Assembly: GCF_000763885.1 (NCBI RefSeq)
Contig: NZ_JRKO01000007.1
Coordinates: 47,952 to 111,951, forward strand
DNA: 64,000 nt
Source: Paracoccus versutus
Lineage (GTDB): Bacteria; Pseudomonadota; Alphaproteobacteria; Rhodobacterales; Rhodobacteraceae
Direction: 5' to 3'
Shown here: piece by piece, positions 51,137 through 60,757 of the stretch
Layout of the letters: each line of letters opens with the position of its first letter
Numbering within the stretch: position 1 is the first letter of the stretch
Position numbers and translations under genes: made by a program
The notes under the pieces: generated by a model
What the model was told of the DNA's origin: nothing
Database searches by the model: none
Seen by the model: only the letters and a program-made list of their open reading frames with translations

Positions 51137-53140
51137 ATGGCAAGCCACTCGGACCTGGCGAACTTGATCTGGCAGATTGCGGACCTTCTGCGCGGGCCCT
51201 ATCGCCCGCCGCAATATGAGCGCGTCATGCTGCCGCTTGTCGTTCTGCGTCGCTTCGATTGCGTGCTGGCCAATACCAAGGACCAGGTTCTGGCGGAGTA
51301 TGCGCGCCGCAAGGGTGGGAAGCTGGAGGACGATGCTCTCGACCGGATGCTGAACAAGGCATCCGGGCACCGCTTTCACAACCGTTCGCCGATGACGTTC
51401 CAGACGATGATCGGCGATACCCCCAATTTGGCACGCCACCTTCAGTCCTACATCAGCGGCTTCTCAGCCAACGTCCGGCGGATATTCGACTTCTTCGAAT
51501 TCACCAACGAAATCGAGAAGATGGACGAGGCGAACATCCTCTACCTCGTGCTGAAAGAGTTCCTGAAGGTCGACCTTCACCCCGACCGGGTGAAGAACGA
51601 TCAGATGGGCCTTGTATTCGAGAACCTCATTCGGCGATTCAACGAACTGGCCAATGAAACCGCGGGCGATCACTTCACGCCACGCGAGGTGATCCACCTT
51701 ATGGTCGATCTTCTTTTCATGGATGCCGACGACGTGCTTAGCAAGCCAGGCACGGTGATGCGCATGCTCGACCCGGCATGCGGCACGGGGGGCATGCTTG
51801 CCGAGGCACAGCGCTACATGCGCGATCACCACAAGGAAGCGAAGCTCTACGTCTACGGCCAGGACTACAACAAGCGCGCCTTCGCGACGGCCGCATCTGA
51901 CATGCTCATGAAGCAGGTTGACCACAACGGCGGCGGAGAGAACGTCCAGTACGGCGACAGCTTCACCGATGACAAGTTCGAAGGACAGACCTTCGACTAC
52001 TTCATTGCCAACCCACCCTTCGGCGTGGACTGGAAGAAGCAGCAGAAGGAAATTGTGCGCCGGCACGAGAAAGCCCCGCAGGACAGCCCGTGGAGCGCTG
52101 GCCTGCCCCGCGTGAATGACGGTTCCCTGCTGTTCCTGCAGCACATGATCTCGAAGTTCGAGGACTTGGATCCCAAGGCGCAGAAGTATGGGTCGCGGGC
52201 GGCCATCGTGTTCTCGGGCTCACCCCTGTTCACCGGAGGCGCAGGCGGTGGCGAAAGCAACATCCGCAAGTGGATCATTGAACGCGACATGCTCGAGGCC
52301 GTCGTCGCTCTGCCGGAACAGATGTTCTACAACACCGGGATCGGCACCTACATCTGGATCGTCACCAACAACAAGCCCGGCCATCGCAAGGGCACGATCC
52401 AACTGGTCGACGCGCGCGACATCTGGATGCCCATGGGCCGCAGCCAGGGCGACAAGCGCCGCAAGATCGGCGCGGGCAAGGCGCCCGAAGGGGATGATCG
52501 CCCGGACGAACCCGATCAGATCGCCGAGATCGTGCGGCTCTACGGTGGCTACGCCCAGAACGCCAAGTCCAAGATCTTCGACAACGCCGATTTCGGCTAT
52601 ACCCGCGTCACAGTTGAGCGTCCGCTGCGGCTACGCTACCGGATGACGGTCGAGGACAAGGCCCGCTTCCTCGACGCGGCACCCCATCTGCTCGACGACA
52701 TCCAGGCGATCGACCAGGCACTGGGGCGCGAGCTGGAACTGGACTGGAACAAGGTCTGGGGCAGCATCGAGAAGCTGTTGAAAAAGCGCGAGTCCCGCTG
52801 GCGCGCGCCCGAGGTCAGGCTGTTCCGCAACGTATTCACCGAAAAGGATGCGGATGCCGAGCGCGTCAAGGCGGGCAAGGGATTCGAGGCTGACCCCGAC
52901 CTGCGCGACTTCGAGAACGTGCCTCTGAAAGAGGATATCGACGCCTACTTCGCGCGCGAGGTTCTGCCGCATGTTCCCGATGCCTGGATGGACCGGAGCA
53001 AGAACAAGGTCGGCTATGAGATCAACTTCAACCGCCACTTCTATCAGTTCACGCCGCCCCGCAGGCTGGTCGACATCGACGCGGACCTGAAGAAGGCGGA
53101 GGACGAAATCCTGCGGCTTTTGCGGGAGGTGACGGAATGA
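51137..53140 (+). CDS. hsdM: Type I restriction-modification N6-adenine methyltransferase subunit
   Basis: This 667-residue protein has the HsdM layout: a helical N-terminus (1-160), FTPREVIHLMVDLLF near residue 183, SAM motif DPACGTGGML near residue 212, catalytic NPPFG near residue 290, and a long C-terminal helical tail. It methylates adenine with HsdS. It overlaps the hsdS start by 4 nt. Confidence 0.96.
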   Translation: MASHSDLANLIWQIADLLRGPYRPPQYERVMLPLVVLRRFDCVLANTKDQVLAEYARRKGGKLEDDALDRMLNKASGHRFHNRSPMTFQTMIGDTPNLARHLQSYISGFSANVRRIFDFFEFTNEIEKMDEANILYLVLKEFLKVDLHPDRVKNDQMGLVFENLIRRFNELANETAGDHFTPREVIHLMVDLLFMDADDVLSKPGTVMRMLDPACGTGGMLAEAQRYMRDHHKEAKLYVYGQDYNKRAFATAASDMLMKQVDHNGGGENVQYGDSFTDDKFEGQTFDYFIANPPFGVDWKKQQKEIVRRHEKAPQDSPWSAGLPRVNDGSLLFLQHMISKFEDLDPKAQKYGSRAAIVFSGSPLFTGGAGGGESNIRKWIIERDMLEAVVALPEQMFYNTGIGTYIWIVTNNKPGHRKGTIQLVDARDIWMPMGRSQGDKRRKIGAGKAPEGDDRPDEPDQIAEIVRLYGGYAQNAKSKIFDNADFGYTRVTVERPLRLRYRMTVEDKARFLDAAPHLLDDIQAIDQALGRELELDWNKVWGSIEKLLKKRESRWRAPEVRLFRNVFTEKDADAERVKAGKGFEADPDLRDFENVPLKEDIDAYFAREVLPHVPDAWMDRSKNKVGYEINFNRHFYQFTPPRRLVDIDADLKKAEDEILRLLREVTE

Positions 53141-54369
53141 GCGCTTTTCCTCATAAGCAGCTCAGATTCTTGTTTTCGATTTCAAGCGGCGCCACACCGG
53201 AGAGTGGAAATTCTGCGTTCTGGGACGGCGACATCAATTGGGCAACGCCCGAAGATGTCAGTGGCAGCTCGAAGACCCTCTCATCGACGAAACGAAAGAT
53301 AACAGAGGAAGGCTTTGCAAGCTGCAGCGCCAAGATGGCGCCTTCCGGCACGATTGTGCTGACCAAACGCGCACCGATTGGGCAGTTGGCGATTTCAGAG
53401 GTCGAGCTTTGCTGCAATCAAGGTTGCTTCCTTTTGGAGCCGACACCTGATGCCGATAATGAATTCTTCTATTATTGGTTGAGCGTTCAAACCGGATATC
53501 TGCAAGTGTTGGGGCGGGGATCCACATTTATGGAACTTAGTTCCGATGAGATAAAGGCGATTCAAGCGCCCTGCATCCCTGTCACTAAACAAAAGCAGAT
53601 CTCAAACTTTCTCAATCGCGAAACCGCCGAGGTCGACGCCCTGATCGCTGCCAAGCAGCGGTTGCTTGGTCTGATGGCCGAGAAGCGGCGCTCCATCGTG
53701 GCCGAAGCCGTCATGCGCGGCCTCAACCCTTCCGCGCCCCTGCGCCCATCAGGCATCGATTGGCTTGGCGATATCCCTGCGCATTGGGAGATCGAGCGGT
53801 CGCGCTGGCTGTTCACGGAGCGCGACCAGCGATCCCCGACTGGCGAAGAGGAAATGCTTACGGTCTCGCACCTTACCGGTGTCACCCCCCGGTCCGAGAA
53901 GGACGTGAACATGTTCGAGGCCGAAAGCACGGCTGGCTACAAGCTGTGCTTCGCCGGGGACTTGGCCATCAACACCCTCTGGGCCTGGATGGGCGCCATG
54001 GGCACCGCCCGCGTCGATGGCATCGTCAGCCCCGCTTACAATGTCTATACCCCAGGCTCGCGCCTGCTGCCCGACTACGTCGATGCGCTTGTCAGGATCC
54101 CAGTATTCGCGCAGGAAGTTACCCGCTATTCCAAGGGCGTCTGGTCTTCCCGACTGCGACTCTACCCCGAGGGCTTCTTCGAGACCTGGTGGCCCGTGCC
54201 ACCGCTCGATGAACAGCAACAGATCGTCGAAAACATCAGCGCCGAGACCGCCAAGATCGACCGCCTGCGCATCGCGACCGAGAGCTCCATCGCCCTGCTG
54301 AAAGAGCGCCGCGCAGCCCTGATCGCAGCCGCTGTGACCGGCCAGCTCGAAATCCCGGAGGCGGCTTAG
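53137..54369 (+). CDS. hsdS: Type I restriction-modification specificity subunit
   Basis: This 410-residue protein has two target recognition domains (about 5-150 and 210-345) and conserved helical spacers (FLNRETAEVDALIAAKQRLL near 160, and SAETAKIDRLRIATESSIAL near 370), the standard HsdS layout. The first domain region looks AT-richer, as is common for exchanged specificity domains. Which sequence it reads cannot be told from here. Confidence 0.95.
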   Translation: MSAFPHKQLRFLFSISSGATPESGNSAFWDGDINWATPEDVSGSSKTLSSTKRKITEEGFASCSAKMAPSGTIVLTKRAPIGQLAISEVELCCNQGCFLLEPTPDADNEFFYYWLSVQTGYLQVLGRGSTFMELSSDEIKAIQAPCIPVTKQKQISNFLNRETAEVDALIAAKQRLLGLMAEKRRSIVAEAVMRGLNPSAPLRPSGIDWLGDIPAHWEIERSRWLFTERDQRSPTGEEEMLTVSHLTGVTPRSEKDVNMFEAESTAGYKLCFAGDLAINTLWAWMGAMGTARVDGIVSPAYNVYTPGSRLLPDYVDALVRIPVFAQEVTRYSKGVWSSRLRLYPEGFFETWWPVPPLDEQQQIVENISAETAKIDRLRIATESSIALLKERRAALIAAAVTGQLEIPEAA

Positions 54370-54371
54370 CC

Positions 54372-55646
54372 ATGCGGATACGCGAGCTCACAATCCAGAG
54401 CTATCGGGCCTTCGGCGAACAGCAAACCTTCTTGTTCTCCCCGAGCTTCACTGCCATCGCCGGGATCAACGGTCGTGGCAAGACGTCGCTCTTGGACGGG
54501 TTGGCGCTTCTGGCATCGCGCATACTGCCACATATCTCTCCTGCGCGCAGCGGCTATCGGACTCTCGGCCCGCTCGACCTGCACGACGGTCATGGACCAC
54601 TGTCGCTGTCCATGAAGATCAACTGCGGTGATATCCCGATCGAGTTTGGGGTCTCACTCGACGAAGATTCAAAGTCTCCCAGGGTCACGAAACTCCCACC
54701 AGCAGTCAAGAAGGCCGCTCGCAACATCTATGGCGACCCGACCCGGGCCGATGATGCCGCGCCTTTGGTCGTGTTTTTCACGACAGATCGCGCCGGATAT
54801 CGTCTTCCCAAGAAGCTGCCGACTGCGGTGCCACGGGGCCAGGCTGCGGCTTATGCTGGTGCACTGTTCAACAGGACGGTAAATTTCCGCGACTTCATGG
54901 CCCGCTATCACAGTGCAATTGTTATCGAGGACGAAGAGACACGCCGTAATCCAAACTATATAGGTGACCGGGCTGTTGGCGCGATATCCGAAGCGCTGAC
55001 AACCTTCTTGGGTGGATTTCGCAATCTTCGTGTCGAGCAGACGCCACTTCGGCTTCTCATCGACAAGGACAACCAGAGCTTCGACATTTCCCAACTGTCG
55101 GACGGCGAGCGTTCATTTCTCGCCCTAATCTGCGACCTCGGCCGCCGCCTCGCGCTTGCGAACCCCGAGTTGACCAACCCGCTGCATGGCGCTGGCGTTG
55201 TGTTGATCGATGAAATCGAACTGCACCTACACCCCAGGTGGCAACGGGAGGTCCGCGACAAGCTGCTCGCAACATTCCCCAACGTTCAGTTTGTGGCCAC
55301 CACGCACTCACCCTTCGTTATCCAGTCGATGAAGCCGGGTGAACTGATCAACCTCGATCCGGACGAGTTTGCGGAATACTCGGACAAGAGCATCGAGGAC
55401 ATCTCCGAGAACGTGATGGGAGTTGATCTTCCTCAGAAGAGCAAACGCTATCGGGATATGATGAAGGCGGCAGAGGAATACTTCACCTTAGTGCGCCAGC
55501 CCTCGCCTGATCGCACGCTGTTGGCGTTGGCAGAGTCGCGACTGAACGAGCTCTCGGTTCCATTCAGTGATGACCCCGCCTTCCAGGCGCTCCTGAAGCT
55601 GGAGAGAAAAACCAAAGGGCGCGAGGGTGGCGATGCGTCCAGTTGA
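54372..55646 (+). CDS. ptuA: AAA/ABC-type ATPase, Septu PtuA-like
   Basis: This 424-residue protein has Walker A GINGRGKTSLLDG near residue 30, the signature LSDGERSFL near 240, Walker B VVLIDEIELHLHP near 275, and ATTHSPFVIQSM near 310. This is the SMC/ABC-like ATPase type of the Septu PtuA and RloA groups. The following gene is an HNH nuclease, so it is a Septu-like pair. It lies between hsdS and hsdR, 2 nt after the hsdS stop. The ATPase probably senses infection and controls the nuclease. Confidence 0.87.
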   Translation: MRIRELTIQSYRAFGEQQTFLFSPSFTAIAGINGRGKTSLLDGLALLASRILPHISPARSGYRTLGPLDLHDGHGPLSLSMKINCGDIPIEFGVSLDEDSKSPRVTKLPPAVKKAARNIYGDPTRADDAAPLVVFFTTDRAGYRLPKKLPTAVPRGQAAAYAGALFNRTVNFRDFMARYHSAIVIEDEETRRNPNYIGDRAVGAISEALTTFLGGFRNLRVEQTPLRLLIDKDNQSFDISQLSDGERSFLALICDLGRRLALANPELTNPLHGAGVVLIDEIELHLHPRWQREVRDKLLATFPNVQFVATTHSPFVIQSMKPGELINLDPDEFAEYSDKSIEDISENVMGVDLPQKSKRYRDMMKAAEEYFTLVRQPSPDRTLLALAESRLNELSVPFSDDPAFQALLKLERKTKGREGGDASS

Positions 55647-56322
55647 ACGAGGAGCGGCCCCCAAGGTCTACGCGAAGTACCAGGATGCCGGTCCAGATCT
55701 TCAGGCGCGGCTGGGGGACTACTGTAGCTACTGCGAGCGGCAAATTGAGACCAATCTGGCTGTGGAACACGTCCAGCCGAAATCGCTGGAACCGGCGCTG
55801 GGAAGCACATGGACTAACTTCCTGTTGGGTTGCGTTAACTGCAACTCCAGTAAGGGCGATCAGCCAGTGTCGGTGCCGGACTTCCTATGGCCGGACCTCG
55901 ACAACACGCTTCGCGCTTTCGAGTACCGTCCGGGTGGCTTGGTCAAATCAAATTCCGCGCTGGACCCGGCGATCAGGGCTAAGGCCGACGCACTTATTAC
56001 GCTTACCGGCCTCGACAAGGATCCGGGAAACCCATCACCAGCTAGGCGACCAACTGATGCGGACAAGCGCTGGCTCCGGCGACAGGAAGCTTGGCAGAAA
56101 GCCGAGCGTTGCCGGGCTATTCTTGAATCGCAGGATACCCCAGAAACACGCGAACTGATTGTTGAGGTCGCCAAGGGAAAAGGCATGTTTTCAATATACT
56201 GGGTCCAATTCTCTTATGATGCTGACATGAGGAGGAGATTTCGCGAGGCCTTTGTTGGGACAGCTCCTCAGTGCTTTGATCACGCCGATAACATTCAGCC
56301 CCGACCCGGAGGCCAAGTCTAA
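55633..56322 (+). CDS. ptuB: HNH nuclease, Septu PtuB-like
   Basis: This 229-residue protein is read from the ATG at 55633 (GAGG upstream; GTG at 55627 is an alternative) and overlaps the ATPase gene. It has an HNH pattern with zinc Cys pairs: CSYC near residue 32, AVEHVQPKSL near 44, and LLGCVNCNSSKGDQ near 62. The C-terminal half is helical and basic. This matches PtuB, the nuclease of Septu-type defence. It is placed 2 nt before hsdR. Confidence 0.87.
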   Translation: MRPVERGAAPKVYAKYQDAGPDLQARLGDYCSYCERQIETNLAVEHVQPKSLEPALGSTWTNFLLGCVNCNSSKGDQPVSVPDFLWPDLDNTLRAFEYRPGGLVKSNSALDPAIRAKADALITLTGLDKDPGNPSPARRPTDADKRWLRRQEAWQKAERCRAILESQDTPETRELIVEVAKGKGMFSIYWVQFSYDADMRRRFREAFVGTAPQCFDHADNIQPRPGGQV

Positions 56323-56324
56323 CC

Positions 56325-59300
56325 ATGAATCACGCTCGACATTCAGAAGGAGCGTTCGAAACCATCATCGAAGCCACGATGCTGGCGAATGGTTCCGTGC
56401 CGGAACCTGCGTCGGGATTCGATCGTGATCGCGCCATCTTCCCGGAGACCGTCCTTTCCTTCATCCGCGACACACAACCGAAGGAATGGAAGGCTCTGGA
56501 GGCGCTCCATGGGGAAAAAACTGGCTCCCAAGTCCTTGCCGATCTGACCAAGTGGATGGACCGGGAGGGCTCTCTGGCCACCTTGCGTCACGGCTTCAAG
56601 TGTTACGGCAAGACCCTGCGGGTGGCATTCTTCAAGGCGGCGCACGGCCTGAACCCGGAGCTGGAAGCTCGCTACGCCGCCAACCGGGTTGGGCTCACGC
56701 GGCAATTGCACTTTTCAAAGACCTCCGAAAAGTCCCTGGACGTGGCGCTGAGCGTGAATGGCGTTCCAGTTGTATCGGTCGAACTCAAGAACCCGATGAC
56801 CGGACAGACGGTCGAGCACGCCTTGCACCAGTACCGGCATGATCGCGACCCACGCGAGCCGATCTTTGAGTTCAAGCGGCGCATGCTGGTTCACTTTGCT
56901 GCCGACACGGATACGGTGTTCATGACCACGCGGCTTGCGGGTGCGGCCACCCACTTCCTGCCCTTTAACAAAGGCAACAACGGTGGCGCTGGCAATGCGC
57001 CCGACCCCAAGGGGAGAAGTTACCGAACGGCGTATCTGTGGGAAGAGGTGCTGCAGCGAGACAGCCTTCTCGACCTCCTCGCGCGCTTCATTCATCTCCA
57101 GGTCGAGGAGAAGCGCGACGACCAAGGGCGAAAGGTCAAGAAGGAAGCGATGATCTTTCCGCGCTACCACCAGCTTGAAGCGGTCCGGTCTTTGGTCGAC
57201 AAAGCGCTAAGAGAAGGGGTGGGCAACAACTATCTGATCGAGCACTCGGCCGGCAGTGGAAAGAGCAACACCATCGGCTGGCTGACGCACAGGCTTGCAT
57301 CGCTACATGACGACGTAAACGCGCGGGTTTTCGATAGTGTGATCGTCATCACTGACCGCGTGGTCCTAGACAAGCAGCTACAGGACACGATCTACCAGTT
57401 CGAACACAAGCACGGCGTTGTCCAGAAGATCGACGAGAACTCGCGTCAGCTGGCGGAAGCACTCGAAAGTGCCGTGCCGATCATCATCACCACCCTTCAG
57501 AAGTTTCCATTCGTCTCGCGTCAGTTGACCAAGATCGCCGAAGAACGAGGAGAGGCCGACGGAGGTGTGCTGAAGATGCGCCGCTGTGCAGTGATCATCG
57601 ATGAGGCGCACAGCTCGCAGGGCGGCGAGACGGCAACTGACCTGAAGGAAGTTCTCGGCGGGCAAGGCCTTCGCGAAGAGGCTGCTCGAGCCATGGCCGC
57701 CGATGACGAGGACGACATGGATGAGCTGTATCGGTCCATGGCGAAACGCGGAAGGCAGGCAAACCTGAGTTTTTTCGCGTTCACGGCTACGCCGAAACAC
57801 AAGACGCTCAAGGTGTTCGGGCGCGACGGCAAGCCCGCTCATCGCTACACAATGCGCCAAGCGATAGAGGAAGGCTTCATTCTCGACGTGCTGAAGCACT
57901 ACACGACCTACGCCACCTATTTCCGACTGCTCAAGGCAAGCGAGGACGATCCGAACGTCGAGCGGAAGAAGGCGGCACGCGCTCTAGCGCGATTCCTCAA
58001 GCTGCATCCTCACAACATTGCCCAGAAAACCGAGGTGATGATTGAGCATTTCCACGCCGCGACGCAGCACAAGATCGGTGGCCGGGCCAAGGCCATGGTG
58101 GTGACGGGCTCGCGGCTCGAGGCTGTTCGCTACAAACAGAGTTTCGATCGCTATGTGAAGGAGAAGGGCTATGCCATCAAATCGCTGGTGGCCTTCTCAG
58201 GCGTAGTCACGGACGACAAGCTGAAGGATGTCACCTACACGGAGGAGGGCATGAACTTGGGTGTCCGTGAGAAGGAACTGCCCGAGGTCTTTGCCACGCA
58301 GGAATATCAGGTGCTCCTCGTTGCCGAGAAGTACCAGACGGGCTTCGATCAACCCTTGCTGCACACCATGTATGTCGATCGGCGACTTGCCGGCATCCAG
58401 GCGGTGCAGACACTGTCTCGCCTGAACCGAATCCACCCCCTAAAGGAGGACACGTTCGTCCTCGATTTCGTCAACGAACGCGATGAAATCCGCGAGGCGT
58501 TCAAGACCTACTACGAAGGCGCGGAGGTCGGCGAAGACGTCGACCCTGCTCGAATGTATGAGATCAAGGGTGAGCTCGACGCTGAAGGTGTCTACGTCGT
58601 CGCCGACCTTGAGCGTTTCAGTGCGGTATATTTCAAGCCTCGCCAGCGCCAAAGCCCGAACGATCATCAGTTGATGAATGCTGCACTTGATCCGTGCGTC
58701 GCCCGTTTCAAAGACCTTCAGGAGGACAAGCCCGACGAGGCCGAGCTTTGGCGCGGCAAGATGATGGCCTTTTCCAGTCTCTACGCATTCCTCAGCCAGA
58801 TTATTCCCTACCAGGACACGGACCTCGAACGCCTCTATGTTTTCCTGCGCCACCTCGCGACTAAACTGCCGAAACGCGGCGCCGGGCCGTCCTACCAGTT
58901 CGATGACGAGGTGCGGCTTGAATACTACCGCCTGCAAAAGATCAGCGAAGGCTCGATTAGCCTGAATGATGGCGAGGCCAACCGGCTCGATGGCCCATCC
59001 GAGGTCGGAACCGGTGTCCTTCACGAGGAAGCGGTGTCGCTCTCGCGACTCATCGATGTCGTCAACGACCGGTTCGGCACCGACTTCAATCAGGCCGACC
59101 AGCTGTTCTTTGATCAGATCGTGGAAGCGGCGATCTCTGATGCTGCGCTGAAGCAAGCGGCGGCCGTTAATCCGGGCGACAAGTTCGAGCTCGTCTTCAA
59201 GAACTTGCTTGAGGCGCTATTTGTTGAACGCATGGATCAAAACGAGGAGATTTTCGCACGGTTCATGAACGACAAATCGTTTCAGAAGGTCGTGTCTGGT

Positions 59301-59393
59301 TGGCTGTCTTCGGAGGCTTATCGCAAGCTAAACACCTCGGCTGAGGCTCAAAGCAACGGGAACCGTTACACTTCCCTGCCGAACCTTCCATGA
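56325..59393 (+). CDS. hsdR: Type I restriction endonuclease subunit R
   Basis: This 1022-residue protein has a nuclease domain with VVSVELKNP near residue 150 and helicase motifs SAGSGKSNTI near 307, IIDEAHSSQGG near 423, FTATPKHKTLKVFG near 485 and QAVQTLSRLNR near 695. The C-terminus (about 860-1022) contacts the methylase core. It cuts unmethylated DNA after translocation. The length is near the usual 950-1100. Confidence 0.96.
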   Translation: MNHARHSEGAFETIIEATMLANGSVPEPASGFDRDRAIFPETVLSFIRDTQPKEWKALEALHGEKTGSQVLADLTKWMDREGSLATLRHGFKCYGKTLRVAFFKAAHGLNPELEARYAANRVGLTRQLHFSKTSEKSLDVALSVNGVPVVSVELKNPMTGQTVEHALHQYRHDRDPREPIFEFKRRMLVHFAADTDTVFMTTRLAGAATHFLPFNKGNNGGAGNAPDPKGRSYRTAYLWEEVLQRDSLLDLLARFIHLQVEEKRDDQGRKVKKEAMIFPRYHQLEAVRSLVDKALREGVGNNYLIEHSAGSGKSNTIGWLTHRLASLHDDVNARVFDSVIVITDRVVLDKQLQDTIYQFEHKHGVVQKIDENSRQLAEALESAVPIIITTLQKFPFVSRQLTKIAEERGEADGGVLKMRRCAVIIDEAHSSQGGETATDLKEVLGGQGLREEAARAMAADDEDDMDELYRSMAKRGRQANLSFFAFTATPKHKTLKVFGRDGKPAHRYTMRQAIEEGFILDVLKHYTTYATYFRLLKASEDDPNVERKKAARALARFLKLHPHNIAQKTEVMIEHFHAATQHKIGGRAKAMVVTGSRLEAVRYKQSFDRYVKEKGYAIKSLVAFSGVVTDDKLKDVTYTEEGMNLGVREKELPEVFATQEYQVLLVAEKYQTGFDQPLLHTMYVDRRLAGIQAVQTLSRLNRIHPLKEDTFVLDFVNERDEIREAFKTYYEGAEVGEDVDPARMYEIKGELDAEGVYVVADLERFSAVYFKPRQRQSPNDHQLMNAALDPCVARFKDLQEDKPDEAELWRGKMMAFSSLYAFLSQIIPYQDTDLERLYVFLRHLATKLPKRGAGPSYQFDDEVRLEYYRLQKISEGSISLNDGEANRLDGPSEVGTGVLHEEAVSLSRLIDVVNDRFGTDFNQADQLFFDQIVEAAISDAALKQAAAVNPGDKFELVFKNLLEALFVERMDQNEEIFARFMNDKSFQKVVSGWLSSEAYRKLNTSAEAQSNGNRYTSLPNLP

Positions 59394-59408
59394 AAGGCGT
59401 TAGCCGAG

Positions 59409-60350
59409 TTGAAGCCCCGTTCGATAAACATTTTCCTTCTTGATGGCGACCCAAACGGTATTCGGGTCGCTCAGATTTCCATGTCGACCATTCAAGCAAT
59501 TGCCTTTCGAAGGAATCAGCTTCGGCGAGTAAGGGAGGCGTTTCCAGAGATTGAACGTCCTGGTGTTTACCTGCTCATTGGCTCAGACGAAAATGAACCC
59601 GACAGGCTGATCGCCTATATCGGCGAGTCTGAAGGCATTGGTTCGCGGCTTTACACCCACAATTCAAATGACGCAGGTCGTGACCCGAAGGCTTACTGGA
59701 CCGATACCGTTGTACTCATCAGCAAAGATGAAAATCTGACAAAGAGCCACGCGCGATATGTGGAAGCTTGCCTAATCCGTGCGGTTGGAGGCAATCCACG
59801 CTGGCACGTCCCAAACAGCAAACGTCCTTCCGAAGATGCTGGCAAGCTCCCGCTGCCCGACAGGGCGGCCATGGAGGAGTTCGTCGACCAGACCAAGACG
59901 CTTGTCGGTGCTCTCGGATGGGATCTGTTCCGTGAGATGCGCGGCAGGACCGCTGAACCGCTGGAGCAACTGGCTACTACCGCAGACGATCCGAGCCCGG
60001 TTTTCTTCTTCAGGGGGGAAGGCTTCTCCGCGGAAATGATGATCTCTCAATCGGGCGACTTTGTCGTGAAGGCAGGTTCCAAGGCCCGCGCACGCACTAC
60101 TCCCACTATCCCCAAGGGCACTCTCGCGCTTCGGGAGACGCTTCTGAAATCGGGCGTCCTTCGCGCAGACGCCAGCACGTTGGTCTTCGCCAGCGATTAC
60201 AGTTTCACATCAGCGTCTGCAGCAGCAGCAACAGTCATCGGAGCCAGCGCGAACGGACGCATACTGTGGAAGCTAGCCGATGGGCGATGCTACGCAGACT
60301 GGGAAGCAGAGGGCACGCTGCCCCAAGGCGAACCTGAGTCGAATGGATGA
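59409..60350 (+). CDS. GIY-YIG nuclease family protein with DUF4357 domain
   Basis: This 313-residue protein starts with TTG at 59409; the start is supported by the conserved IFLLDGDPNGIRVAQI at residues 8-23. The GIY-YIG core is GVYLLIG with LIAYIGESEGIGSRLYTH near 52-80, an ARYVEACLIR helix near 118, then DUF4357 at the C-terminus with SASAAAATVIGASANGRILW. Such proteins follow type I R-M operons in many genomes. Role unknown, perhaps an accessory nuclease in defence. No further operon gene follows. Confidence 0.9.
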   Translation: MKPRSINIFLLDGDPNGIRVAQISMSTIQAIAFRRNQLRRVREAFPEIERPGVYLLIGSDENEPDRLIAYIGESEGIGSRLYTHNSNDAGRDPKAYWTDTVVLISKDENLTKSHARYVEACLIRAVGGNPRWHVPNSKRPSEDAGKLPLPDRAAMEEFVDQTKTLVGALGWDLFREMRGRTAEPLEQLATTADDPSPVFFFRGEGFSAEMMISQSGDFVVKAGSKARARTTPTIPKGTLALRETLLKSGVLRADASTLVFASDYSFTSASAAAATVIGASANGRILWKLADGRCYADWEAEGTLPQGEPESNG

Positions 60351-60573
60351 AGCGGGGTTGGATCACGGTCCCTTTTGCATGCGGATGGAATTCGCGAACG
60401 GTTGCCGCACAGAATGAAATTTATATGCATGAAATCATATCGTTAACCCTCTGAACCATAGGGGTTTGGTTGACGGGTCCAGAGAAAAACTGCCCTGAGA
60501 GACGGCCTTCAGCTCTGCAGATACTCGGCCGGTTGACAGATCTCCCCGCATAACCCTCGAAAACAACGAGAAA
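60351..60573. other. Gene-free junction between defence operon and tRNA-Ser
   Basis: No convincing gene here. The sequence looks AT-richer around 60400-60450 and has only a weak hairpin near 60445-60466. The accessory/core boundary probably lies here, since the tRNA terminator (60560-60591) is intact. Confidence 0.5.
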
Positions 60574-60591
60574 ATCCGGCCGTAGCCGGAT
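60560..60591 (-). terminator. Rho-independent terminator of the tRNA-Ser gene
   Basis: On the minus strand the perfect stem ATCCGGC/GCCGGAT (60585-60591 and 60574-60580), with a 4-nt loop, is followed by TTTCTCGTTGTTTT. It lies 27 nt downstream of the tRNA 3' end. Confidence 0.88.
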
Positions 60592-60617
60592 CGGGAGAAC
60601 GCTTTTGCGGGGGCAAG

Positions 60618-60707
60618 TGGCGGACGGTGAGGGATTCGAACCCTCGAGACGGTTCCCCGCCTACACACTTTCCAGGCGTGCGCCTTCGACCACTCGGCCA
60701 ACCGTCC
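60618..60707 (-). tRNA. tRNA-Ser(GGA)
   Basis: On the minus strand a 90-nt tRNA runs from 60707 to 60618. The acceptor stem is GGACGGT/ACCGTCC, with D arm GGCCGAGTGG, the anticodon GGA in the loop CTGGAAA, a long variable arm typical of class II tRNA-Ser, T loop GGTTCGAATCC, and an encoded CCA end (60618-60620). Confidence 0.97.
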
Positions 60708-60757
60708 GTGGCGGTTCGTCTAGCGCGACGGGCGGCGGGGTGCAAGTCGCAGTTCTC

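Noticed and set aside
60435..60701. Small protein on the minus strand ending the tRNA-Ser region
   Set aside because: Its sequence is the translation of the tRNA-Ser gene itself ([13 protein letters not shown]), a common annotation artefact.
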